In this document: positions 41,704 to 52,831 of the stretch, piece by piece
Layout: every line of letters starts with the position of its first letter
Position numbering within the stretch: position 1 is the stretch's first letter
Source of the DNA: Acetobacteraceae bacterium
GTDB taxonomy: Bacteria > Pseudomonadota > Alphaproteobacteria > Acetobacterales > Acetobacteraceae
NCBI GenBank assembly: GCA_003164135.1
Contig: PLSD01000039.1
Coordinates: forward strand, 18,252-82,251
Reading direction: 5' to 3'
Length of the DNA stretch: 64,000 nucleotides
Position numbers and translations under genes: made by a program
The notes under the pieces: model-generated
The model's input: only the letters and a program-made list of their open reading frames with translations
Told to the model about the DNA's origin: nothing
The model's database searches: none

Positions 41704-43095
41704 CTAGCCTACCGCGTCCCAGGCCTCTTTCTTGCGGTAGATGGTGGAGGCGCTAATGCCAAGTTTGCGGGCCGCAAGCTGAATATTGCCGTCACACAGG
41801 GTAATGGCGCGTTCCACGTATTGGCGCTCCATATCAGAAAGCTTGATTATTGTTTCGTCGGCCGCCGTAATCACCCGCTCCGGCGCGGCGGGCGTTAGGG
41901 CAGCAATTGGTGCATTTGCGGTTGGCTCGGGCAGCGGCGGCAGCATCTCTTCGGTTAGCACCGGGCCGTTATTTAAAATCATGGCATTATGGATGACGTT
42001 TTGTAACTGCCGGACATTGCCGGGCCAGGAATACTCAAGCAGCCGCGCCTCCGCCTCAGAGCTCAGCGATTTAAAGGCACGGCCCTCCTGCTGCGCCAGC
42101 TCGGTCATAAAGTGCCGGGCGATAAGCAGGATATCCTCGCCGCGGTCCCGCAAGGGCGGCATTTCCAGCGGCACGACGAACAGCCGATAGAACAAATCCT
42201 CGCGTAGCCGGCCTTCCTTCACCGCCTGCATCGGGTCACGGTTGGTGGCCGCGATAAAGCGTATATTCGCCTGGCGTGTGCGGCCTTCGCCCACCCGCTC
42301 GTAGGTGCCGGTCTGGATAAAGCGCAGCAGCTTGGTTTGCAGCGACATGTCCATTTCGCCGATTTCATCGAGGAACAGCGTGCCGCCGTCTGCGCGCGCC
42401 GCCGCACCTTCCTGGTCATTCGTGGCCCCGGTGAAGGAGCCCTTGATATGGCCAAAAATCACGCTTTCCATCAAATCATGCGGAATCGCCCCGCAGTTCA
42501 GCGCTACGCAGCGTTTGTTGGCACGCAGGCTCAACCGGTGCAGCGCCTGCGCCGCCAGTTCCTTGCCGGTCCCGCTCTCACCGGTAATGAACACGCTGGC
42601 ATTACTGCGCGCCGCCGCCTCTATGGTGCGGTACACCTTCTGCATTGGCAGAGAGCGGCCGATGAATCCCTCGAACGCCCCATGCTCCACCGTGCGCCGA
42701 AATGTCTCGACCTCGCGTTTGAGCTGGGTGTTGGAGAGCGCGTTGGAAACGGTGGTCGCCAGCCGCGCCGGGGCAAAGGGCTTCACCAAGTAATCAAACG
42801 CCCCCAACCGCACGGCTTCCACCGCCACGGTGAGCGCCGCATTGGCGGTGGTTACCACGATGGCCGGAGCACTAGGCCATTGCTGTGCCTCGCGCAGAAT
42901 ATCCATGCCGTCCATGTCCGGCAGCTTCAGGTCCAGCAGCATGCAGTCCATCGGCTGCTGGCGCAGCATCGCCAGCCCTTCCTGCCCGGTGGTAGCCACC
43001 AGCACGTTATGGCCCAGCCGTTCAAGTTGCAGTTTGCAGGTTTCGGCGAGCGACGGGCTGTCTTCGACGATGAGGATGGTATTGCTAGGCGGCAT
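41704..43095 (-). CDS. LuxO-like sigma-54-dependent response regulator (REC-AAA+-Fis HTH)
   Basis: ILIVEDSPSLAETC; ITGESGTGKE; GHIKGSFTGATNDQEGAAARADGGTLFLDEIGEMDMSLQTKLLRFIQTGTYERVGEG; NIQLAARKLGISASTIYRKK. Confidence 0.92.
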   Translation of the reverse strand: MPPSNTILIVEDSPSLAETCKLQLERLGHNVLVATTGQEGLAMLRQQPMDCMLLDLKLPDMDGMDILREAQQWPSAPAIVVTTANAALTVAVEAVRLGAFDYLVKPFAPARLATTVSNALSNTQLKREVETFRRTVEHGAFEGFIGRSLPMQKVYRTIEAAARSNASVFITGESGTGKELAAQALHRLSLRANKRCVALNCGAIPHDLMESVIFGHIKGSFTGATNDQEGAAARADGGTLFLDEIGEMDMSLQTKLLRFIQTGTYERVGEGRTRQANIRFIAATNRDPMQAVKEGRLREDLFYRLFVVPLEMPPLRDRGEDILLIARHFMTELAQQEGRAFKSLSSEAEARLLEYSWPGNVRQLQNVIHNAMILNNGPVLTEEMLPPLPEPTANAPIAALTPAAPERVITAADETIIKLSDMERQYVERAITLCDGNIQLAARKLGISASTIYRKKEAWDAVG

Positions 43096-43231
43096 GCGGT
43101 TCTCCTGCCTTGATACCGGCTTCAACCTGGGCCCAGTCGCTTTCCACCTCCGCGAGCAGCCGCTCAAGCTCGGCCACAGGCGCCTCCAGGGCGGCGGCGG
43201 TAAGGCGGGTAGCACTCTGGGAGAGCGCCAT
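43085..43231 (-). pseudogene. C-terminal fragment of a histidine phosphotransfer (Hpt)/kinase protein
   Basis: MALSQSATRLTAAALEAPVAELERLLAEVESDWAQVEAGIKAGEPHAA*, Hpt-tail-like and lacking the His helix; upstream frame is unrelated. Confidence 0.5.
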
Positions 43232-43238
43232 GGCGCAG

Positions 43239-43346
43239 AAATGGGATATCGGCGCGGCCGGATACCTGCCACAGGCCGGTGAGGCCAGGTTTGCCGGCGA
43301 GGCGGCCGCGCTGATACGGGGTGTAGCGTTCAACCTCGGAGGGCAG
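43239..43346 (-). pseudogene. Fragment of bacterial sugar transferase (undecaprenyl-phosphate sugar phosphotransferase type)
   Basis: LPSEVERYTPYQRGRLAGKPGLTGLWQVSGRADIPF, the conserved C-terminal signature, both ends missing. Confidence 0.8.
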
Positions 43347-43683
43347 AGCCGGGGGCGGATTTCTGGAGGTCCGCGGCGGCGGCTTCGGCAATGCCGGGTT
43401 GGCCGCCGAGCAGGAATACGGAGTGGCGGGTTGCGGCCACGCGCTGGCACAGCTGCGGAATAAGGTCCGTACCGTTCAAATTCGCGGTGAGCTTGCGGCC
43501 GTGCAGACGCAGGCCGAGTGTGGTGCCCGAGCCGTCCGGCAGCACGGCGTCGGCGGTGTTCAGGGCGTGCGCGTGGTTATCGTCACGCAGGCTCACGTTA
43601 GCGCAGTGCGCATTATAAAAAGCGATACGCGCCGGCGTGCGCTGTTCAAGGCGGTCGCACAGCCAGTCCAGCGTACTCGGCAT
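43330..43683 (-). pseudogene. N-terminal fragment of WecB/TagA/CpsF family glycosyltransferase
   Basis: RIAFYNAHCANVSLRDDNHAHALNTADAVLPDGSGTTLGLRLHGRKLTANLNGTDLIPQLCQ ... SVFLLGGQPGIAEAAAADLQ then abrupt end. Confidence 0.78.
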
Positions 43684-43830
43684 GTCGCTATTGATGAAGA
43701 TCGTGCCGAGAAGTTTTTCGATAGGCAGCTTATGCGTTATTGTCTCTGTTGTCTAGTTAGCGAGTGCGGCGTTGCCCTGAAACTTATGCATTCGAAGTCT
43801 TCTTGCGTGATAAAATATCGAGAACGCAGG

Positions 43831-43846
43831 AGCAGGGGCCGTGCCA
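43831..43846 (-). promoter_or_regulatory. Candidate sigma-54 promoter P1 (leftward)
   Basis: Minus strand TGGCACGGCCCCTGCT vs TGGCACG-N4-TTGCW; GG/GC spacing correct, one mismatch. Confidence 0.65.
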
Positions 43847-43959
43847 TGTTATTAAGGTATTGAAATTATTAAATAATTGGCAATTCTCACGCGGTCGTGA
43901 TGCGCTTGCTTCGCACAATACTAGAATGTTCCGTAGCAAATCTCGAATGGTCTCGTGAA

Positions 43960-44021
43960 ATGCAATTTGCAAAGTGCCAGGGTGGATTCTCGCAAAATGC
44001 AATTGGTGTGGCGAAATGCAA
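43960..44021. promoter_or_regulatory. Cluster of three LuxO-like operator sites (candidate UAS)
   Basis: ATGCA-ATT-TGCAA (43960-43972), TCGCA-AAA-TGCAA (43990-44002), TGGCG-AAA-TGCAA (44009-44021). Confidence 0.6.
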
Positions 44022-44099
44022 GGGGCGGCGCGGGGTGCGGTAGCGGGGGGTATAGTGCAACTTATTGAAATAAACAGGAATTATGGAAATGGCATCGTC

Positions 44100-44115
44100 T
44101 GGCCCGATCCTTGAA
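44100..44115 (+). promoter_or_regulatory. Candidate sigma-54 promoter P2 (rightward)
   Basis: TGGCCCGATCCTTGAA; mismatches at -12 GC (GA) and one -24 position; 31 bp before the glycosyltransferase ATG. Confidence 0.5.
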
Positions 44116-44146
44116 TAGAGGCGGGGGTAACCCGAGGAGCCTTGTT

Positions 44147-45094
44147 ATGAAAAAGCTGAACAACCCGATGATCACGGTTATCATGCCCTGCTACAACGCG
44201 CAGGACACTTTGCGCTGCGCCGTTGAGAGTGTGCTGACGCAGAGCGTAACGGATTTTGAGCTGCTGATTATTGATGATGGCTCCACGGATGTTTCCGTCG
44301 CGGTGGCCCGTGACCTGGCGGTTAAGGATAAGCGTATCCGCCTGATCCGCCAGCACAACGCCGGGCCGGCCGAGGCACGCAACCGCGGCTTGGCGGAAGC
44401 CACCGGCCAATACATCGCTTTTCTGGATGCTGATGATCGCTGGGCGCCTAATTTACTGGAGCGCCACCTCGCGCAATTTGCCGCGCATGCGGATTGCGGC
44501 GTGTCGTTCGCGCGGGTGCGTTTTTATGACAAATATCTACGTCGCGCCGGCAGTGTTTCGGCGGCGGTGACGCATTTGCAGCTGGGCGAGGTGCTGGGCG
44601 AATATCCGGTGTGCACCACCTCCAACCTGATGTGCCGGCGCGAAGTGTATGAGGCCGCGGGCGGCTTCGACCCCAGCCTCACCCATGGCGAGGACCAGGA
44701 ATGGATTGCCCGCGTGCTGGCGACGACGCCCTGGCAGGTGCGCGGTGTGAAGGAAATTCTCGTGCATTACCGCACCTCGCCCGGCGGGCTTTCGGCTGAA
44801 TTGGAGAAGATGCAGGAAGGCTGGGAGGCGATGTTGGAATGCGTGCGCAGCTACGCGCCGAAAGAAGTCGCGAAGGCGGAGCCGGAGGCCGATGCGCTGT
44901 TCCACCGCTACCTCGCGCGCCGCGCCCTGCGCACCGGCCAGCCGCGCCTGAGTCTGCAGCCGCTGCTGCGCGCCTGGCGCGTCTGCCCACGCGCCCTGCT
45001 GCGGCACGCGCCGAGCCGCACCTTGCTCACCACGGCCGGCGTGCTCGCCGCCATGCTGCCTTTCAATCCCACCCGCATTTTGCTGGCACGCTGA
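44147..45094 (+). CDS. Family 2 glycosyltransferase
   Basis: ITVIMPCYNAQDTLRCAVESVLTQSVTDFELLIIDDGSTD; FLDADDRWAPNLLE; RBS-like GAGGAG before ATG 44147. Confidence 0.92.
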   Translation: MKKLNNPMITVIMPCYNAQDTLRCAVESVLTQSVTDFELLIIDDGSTDVSVAVARDLAVKDKRIRLIRQHNAGPAEARNRGLAEATGQYIAFLDADDRWAPNLLERHLAQFAAHADCGVSFARVRFYDKYLRRAGSVSAAVTHLQLGEVLGEYPVCTTSNLMCRREVYEAAGGFDPSLTHGEDQEWIARVLATTPWQVRGVKEILVHYRTSPGGLSAELEKMQEGWEAMLECVRSYAPKEVAKAEPEADALFHRYLARRALRTGQPRLSLQPLLRAWRVCPRALLRHAPSRTLLTTAGVLAAMLPFNPTRILLAR

Positions 45095-45115
45095 ATTTTT
45101 TAAGGAATTTTCAAA

Positions 45116-46111
45116 ATGAACACCATCACCCCGCGCGTGAGCGTCATCATGCCGGTTTATCATGTCGAGGCCTATGTCGGGATCGCAATTCAATCCGTGC
45201 TCAACCAGAGCTTTACGGATTTTGAGCTGATCATCGTCGATGACGGCGGCCATGATAACAGTGTCGCCATTTGCCGGGGTTTTGATGATGAGCGCATCCG
45301 CATTGTCAGCCAGAAGAATCGCGGCGTGGCCGGTGCGCGCAATACCGGCATCGCCCAGGCGCGCGGCGCCTACATCGCGCTGCTGGACAGTGACGATATC
45401 TGGATGCCGGAAAAACTTGCCGTGCATGTCGCGCATCTGGATGCCAAGCCCGATGTCGGCGCCAGTTATGCCGCAGCCGCGCTGATCGACGAGCAGGGCC
45501 ATTTTCTGCGCATCCGCCAGCAGCCCAAGCTTGGGCCGGTCAGTGCGAAGGATGTGTTTTGCGGGCGTGCCATTTCCAACGGGTCTACGCCCGTGTTTCG
45601 CATGGAAATGCTGGCTGAGGCCGCGCTGAATCACGACAATGAAGGCCATGTGTGGTATTTTGAGGAATCCTTGCGCCGCTCGGAAGATGTGGAGTGCTGG
45701 ACCCGCCTGGCCTTGCTCAACACCTTGCGTTTTGAGGCGTTGCCAGGCGCGTACACCTGCAATCGCGTGAACTCCGCGAGCCTTTCGGCGGATGTGATCC
45801 GCCAGCTCGCCTCCTGGGAAGAGATGTGCGCCTGCATCGCGCAATTCGCCCCCGGCTTCATCGCCATGCACCAAGCCGAGGCCCGGGCGCGCGAACTGCG
45901 TTACCTAGCGCGCCGCTGCGTGTTCATGCGGGACCACGCGTTGGGGCTCTCCTTGATCCTCGAGGCGGTTTCAATCTCACCACAATTGCTGTGGCGGGAG
46001 CCAATTAAAACCGGCACGACCTTGCTCGCGTGCCGCGCCTTGCGCGCGTTGCCACAAGCGGGCTTTACCCAGTTGGTGCGCTTTGCCCGCCCGCTATCAT
46101 CGGGCGTGTGA
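45116..46111 (+). CDS. Family 2 glycosyltransferase
   Basis: VSVIMPVYHVEAYVGIAIQSVLNQSFTDFELIIVDDGGHD; LLDSDDIWMPEKL. Confidence 0.92.
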   Translation: MNTITPRVSVIMPVYHVEAYVGIAIQSVLNQSFTDFELIIVDDGGHDNSVAICRGFDDERIRIVSQKNRGVAGARNTGIAQARGAYIALLDSDDIWMPEKLAVHVAHLDAKPDVGASYAAAALIDEQGHFLRIRQQPKLGPVSAKDVFCGRAISNGSTPVFRMEMLAEAALNHDNEGHVWYFEESLRRSEDVECWTRLALLNTLRFEALPGAYTCNRVNSASLSADVIRQLASWEEMCACIAQFAPGFIAMHQAEARARELRYLARRCVFMRDHALGLSLILEAVSISPQLLWREPIKTGTTLLACRALRALPQAGFTQLVRFARPLSSGV

Positions 46112-46122
46112 ACCCGGCTTAA

Positions 46123-48846
<2,724 letters not shown>

Positions 48847-48852
48847 CCGGGA

Positions 48853-49245
48853 ATGCTCATTTGCATTGTCGATGACAGCGACACGAATTTAACCCTCCTG
48901 GAGCTTTCCCTGCAACGGCTGGACCCATCGTTGCGCTTTGCGGTTTTTACCGACCCGCTCGCCGCCCTGGAGGCATGCGCGCGCGATCTGCCGGATGTCG
49001 TCTTGGTGGATTACATGATGCCGGGGATCGACGGCTGCACGTTCATCGCCCGCTTTCGCGCTCTGCCCGGGGCTGAGGAGATTCCCGTGGTGCTGAGCAC
49101 CGCCGCGACCGAGCGCGAGATCAAGCGCCGGGCGATCGAGCTGGGAGTCACGGATTTCCTGCCCAAGCCGGTGGACCCCCATGAGCTGAAGACGCGCATG
49201 CGATGCATGATCGCCCTGCGCCGCCTCACCCAACGCGCCGGCTGA
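48853..49245 (+). CDS. Stand-alone receiver domain (RpfG-type REC without output domain)
   Basis: CIVDDSDTNLTLLELSLQ; DVVLVDYMMPGIDG; GVTDFLPKPVDPHELKTRMRCMIALRR; 6 bp after kinase stop. Confidence 0.88.
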   Translation: MLICIVDDSDTNLTLLELSLQRLDPSLRFAVFTDPLAALEACARDLPDVVLVDYMMPGIDGCTFIARFRALPGAEEIPVVLSTAATEREIKRRAIELGVTDFLPKPVDPHELKTRMRCMIALRRLTQRAG

Positions 49246-49432
49246 ACCCGGAGTTTTCCTCGCCCCGCCACTCGGCTCTTGACAATCACTGACTAAACTG
49301 TCGAGTATTAGACGGAAACGACGATCTGCCGCCCTATCCCAGGCGGCAGCGTCCGTGCGGGGAGAAAAATAGCCGGATAAATCGCCGGCTTCCCGGCATG
49401 GGCAAGGCGTCAGCCGGGAAGGAGAGCACGCG

Positions 49433-50032
49433 TTGGAAAATGGTTTACGGTTGCAGGGGGTGCATCACACAGCCCGCCCCACCTGGAAGCTCAAGGAGAC
49501 GGTCGAATTCTACCGTGACACGCTTGGCCTGCCGCTTATCCATTGTGTCTCGGCGCGCGGCTGGGGGCCGAGCAATCACCCGGATTTCCTGCATTTCTTC
49601 TTCGACAGCGGCCTGGGCAGCACTATCGCCTTCTTCTACTACCTCGGCACCACGCACCCCGAGCACCTCGTCCACCGCCCGGAATACGACAGCGACGCCA
49701 CCCACACCGCCTGGAAAGTCGACAGCCGCGAGGATCTGCTCGCCTGGCGCGCCCGTCTGGAAAGCCGTGGCGTGCCCATCATGTACCAGATCGAGCACGA
49801 GATCGTGGAGTCGATCTACTTCCGCGACCCCAACGGCTACTTCATCGAAATCGGCACCCCCGTCCGCCCGGTCACTCCGCTGGACATCGCCGACGCCCAA
49901 CTCACCATGCGTGTCGCCATCGAGGAAGAACAGCGCCGCCTGGATGCCGGTCTGGGCAAATTACAGCATGTGGAGTCAATCTATCAGGCCAAGGGCGCGG
50001 CCCTGGAAGTCCTGCTGGGAGACACGCCATGA
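49433..50032 (+). CDS. VOC family (glyoxalase/extradiol dioxygenase-like) protein
   Basis: GVHHTARPTWKLKETVEFYRDTLGLPLIH; RDPNGYFIEIG; TTG start. Confidence 0.85.
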   Translation: MENGLRLQGVHHTARPTWKLKETVEFYRDTLGLPLIHCVSARGWGPSNHPDFLHFFFDSGLGSTIAFFYYLGTTHPEHLVHRPEYDSDATHTAWKVDSREDLLAWRARLESRGVPIMYQIEHEIVESIYFRDPNGYFIEIGTPVRPVTPLDIADAQLTMRVAIEEEQRRLDAGLGKLQHVESIYQAKGAALEVLLGDTP

Positions 50033-50283
50033 CCGTCACCATCTTCGTCGCCGACCTCGCCGAGTTCAGCCCCCTGGTCAAAGCCGCTTCGGCCGTGCCC
50101 GACATCACCGTCGTACCGCCGCGGCATGGCTACTGGCGCATCCAGGCCCCACAGCAACTTGCCCTGCATCGCAAAACCCTCGGCCTGCGCGTGGCGTTAT
50201 GGAACTCCGCTTTATCGGGCGGCATTCGCGGCCACCTGAAGGAATACACCAACGACAGCATCATCCTTGAGAACGAGCGGTAA
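50029..50283 (+). CDS. Small hypothetical protein (84 aa) in oxygenase operon
   Basis: ATG overlaps the VOC stop; MTVTIFVADLAEFSPLVKAASAVPDITVVPPRHGYWRIQAPQQLALHRKTLGLRVALWNSALSGGIRGHLKEYTNDSIILENER. Confidence 0.7.
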   Translation: MTVTIFVADLAEFSPLVKAASAVPDITVVPPRHGYWRIQAPQQLALHRKTLGLRVALWNSALSGGIRGHLKEYTNDSIILENER

Positions 50284-50284
50284 C

Positions 50285-51466
50285 ATGAAAAAAATTGCCG
50301 TCATCGGCGGCGGCCCGTCCGGCTTGTTCTTCGCGCTCATGGCCCGCCGCCGCTTCCCCAATGTCGCCGTCGAGGTCTTCGAGCAGAACCCCTTCAGCGC
50401 CACCTTCGGCTTCGGCATCATCCTGGCCGAGGGCGGCCTCGGCCGCTTCCGCGACGCCGACCCCGAAGCCGCCGATGCCATCATGGCCGCCTCCTACATC
50501 ACCCGCGACCGCGTGTTCTCGCACAACGGCGAGGCCATCAACATCGAAGGCGGCGCCTATGGCGGTGCCATCGCCCGCATCAAACTCCTCAACACTTTGC
50601 AGGATCTTTGCCATGCGCGCGGCATCCCGGTGCATTACGAGCAACGCATCGAAAACCCGGACATGCTGGACGCCGACCTTATTGTCGGTGCCGACGGCGT
50701 CAACTCGGTCGTCCGCCGCGCCTACGAGGGCCAGTTCGGCAGCTCGTGCTGGTATCTCACCAACCGCATGGCCTGGTACGGCACCACCACGCATTTCCCC
50801 AGCCCCATCCTCTCCTTCAAGACCACCAAATTCGGCCATTTCTGGGCCGCCGCCTACCCGCACTCAGAAACCACCAGCACTTTCGTTGCCGAATGTGACG
50901 CCGATGCCTGGGCCCGCTCCGGCCTCAACCGCATGACCGCCGAGCAGCGCATGGCCTTCTCCGAACAGATTTTTGCCGGCGAACTCGACGGCCAGCCTTT
51001 GCTCAGCAACCGCTCGGACTGGATCAGCCTGCCCGTCATCCGCTGCAAAAACTGGTGGGTCGGCCATCGCGTCCTCATCGGTGACGCCCTGCACAGCCCG
51101 CACCCCTCCATCGGTTCTGGCACCCGCATCGCCATGGAAGACGCCATCGCCCTCATCGACGCCCTGGCGGACTACGCGGACGACCTGCCGCGCGCACTCG
51201 CCGAATACCAGCGCCGCCACACGCCCGAGACCGCCAAACTCGTGGACGCCATGGAAAAGAGCTACGAATGGTACGAGCAAGTGGGCGAGAAGATGGACAG
51301 CATGGACGCCATCACCCTGGCGTTTGACTTCATGACGCGCACCGGCCGCCTCAGCCCGCAGCGCCTCTACCGCGAATACCCCAAATTCATGCAGAAATAC
51401 GAAACCAAATGGAACGCCTGGCAGGCATCGCGCAGCCAGACAGAAACCGTTTTGGCAGGAGTGTAG
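50285..51466 (+). CDS. FAD-dependent aromatic monooxygenase
   Basis: KKIAVIGGGPSGLFFALMARR; LIVGADGVNSVVRRAY; VLIGDALHSPHPSIGSGTRIAMEDAIAL. Confidence 0.9.
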   Translation: MKKIAVIGGGPSGLFFALMARRRFPNVAVEVFEQNPFSATFGFGIILAEGGLGRFRDADPEAADAIMAASYITRDRVFSHNGEAINIEGGAYGGAIARIKLLNTLQDLCHARGIPVHYEQRIENPDMLDADLIVGADGVNSVVRRAYEGQFGSSCWYLTNRMAWYGTTTHFPSPILSFKTTKFGHFWAAAYPHSETTSTFVAECDADAWARSGLNRMTAEQRMAFSEQIFAGELDGQPLLSNRSDWISLPVIRCKNWWVGHRVLIGDALHSPHPSIGSGTRIAMEDAIALIDALADYADDLPRALAEYQRRHTPETAKLVDAMEKSYEWYEQVGEKMDSMDAITLAFDFMTRTGRLSPQRLYREYPKFMQKYETKWNAWQASRSQTETVLAGV

Positions 51467-51470
51467 AGCA

Positions 51471-52793
51471 ATGTCTGAAAGAGCCGTTGTCATCAACAGA
51501 ATCGCCAAATATGAATCGCGCTACCTGCAGCACGATCCGCAAAACCACGTCTTCCGCGTCCACCGCGACGCCTACGCCTCCCCGGAAGTCTTTGAGGAAG
51601 AAAAACAAAAAATCCTCTATAAATCCTGGATCGTCCTGGGCCACGAAACCGAAATCGCCAACCCCGGAGATTTCGTCACCCGCCGCGTCATCGACCGCGA
51701 ACTCATCTTCAACCGCGACAGTTCAGGCACCGTCAACGTCTTCTTCAACAGCTGCATGCATCGCGGCCCCGCTATCTGCAAGCACAAGGAAGGCAAAGCC
51801 AACGTCTTCGTCTGCCCCTACCACGGCTGGGTCTACAAAAACGACGGCTACCTCGCCTCCGCCGGGTCCAAAAAAGCCGATGCCGGTTACCCCGCCGCCT
51901 ACCTGGAACGCGGCGAGGGCGCTGTCCGCCTGCAACGCATCAAAAACGTCGCGCAACGCGCCGGCTTCTATTTCGTGAATTTTGACGACAACGCCGGCCC
52001 GCTGGACGACTATCTGCAAGGTGCCGGCGCGCGCCTCGACCGCATGGCCCTGCAAACCACCGCGGGCTTTGAGATGATCGCCGGCGTGCATGAATACGAC
52101 ATCAGCGCCAACTACAAGCTGCTCTGCGAAAACAGCTACGACGGCTACCACCTCATGCAAACGCACGCGACATATCTTGATTACGTCACGCAAATCCTCA
52201 AAGGTTCCAATCTTGACCCCAAGCTCGGCGGCATTGTCATGACTCTCGGCAATGGCCACGGCGCGTTCGAAATCCCCGTCCTCTCCGGCCGCCCGGTTGC
52301 GCAATGGCTGCCGCACTGGGGCGAGGAAGCGCGCGTGCTGCTGGAGGAAAAACGCAACGAAGTCATCGGCCGGCTGGGCGAGGAACTCGGCGCCAATGTC
52401 TGCGACATGAACAGCAACATGGTCATCTTCCCCAACTCCGTCATCAACGACCAGCAGACCATCCTGGCGCGCACCATCATCCCCCTCTCGCACAACCGCA
52501 TGCGCGTGCGTGCCTGGACGGTGGCGCCCAAGGACGAACACCCCAAGCTGCGCGAAATCCGCATGGAAAACATTCTCTCCTTCCTCGGGCCAGGCGGCTT
52601 CGCCACGCCCGACGACGTCTCCATGCTGGAATGGGCGCAAACCGGCTACGAAACCACCAACGTCAAGTGGAACGATTTCTCGAAAGGCATCACGCCGGAG
52701 GAAAACACCCAGAACTCAACCGCCGTATACGACGACGAGATGCAGATGCGCGCCTACTGGTTGCAGTGGGATAAAATGATGTCGCGTACTTAA
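51471..52793 (+). CDS. Aromatic-ring-hydroxylating dioxygenase, Rieske alpha subunit
   Basis: CMHRGPAICKHKEGKANVFVCPYHGW Rieske CxH/CxxH; NSYDGYHLMQTHATYLD Fe(II) site. Confidence 0.94.
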   Translation: MSERAVVINRIAKYESRYLQHDPQNHVFRVHRDAYASPEVFEEEKQKILYKSWIVLGHETEIANPGDFVTRRVIDRELIFNRDSSGTVNVFFNSCMHRGPAICKHKEGKANVFVCPYHGWVYKNDGYLASAGSKKADAGYPAAYLERGEGAVRLQRIKNVAQRAGFYFVNFDDNAGPLDDYLQGAGARLDRMALQTTAGFEMIAGVHEYDISANYKLLCENSYDGYHLMQTHATYLDYVTQILKGSNLDPKLGGIVMTLGNGHGAFEIPVLSGRPVAQWLPHWGEEARVLLEEKRNEVIGRLGEELGANVCDMNSNMVIFPNSVINDQQTILARTIIPLSHNRMRVRAWTVAPKDEHPKLREIRMENILSFLGPGGFATPDDVSMLEWAQTGYETTNVKWNDFSKGITPEENTQNSTAVYDDEMQMRAYWLQWDKMMSRT

Positions 52794-52831
52794 AGACTCT
52801 GAATGAGCACGTTGAAAGGCCGCAAGAAGCC

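Noticed and set aside
49279-49310. Possible sigma-70 promoter before the VOC gene (TTGACA ... GTATTA)
   Set aside because: The -10 match is poor and spacing is about 20 bp; not supportable by eye.
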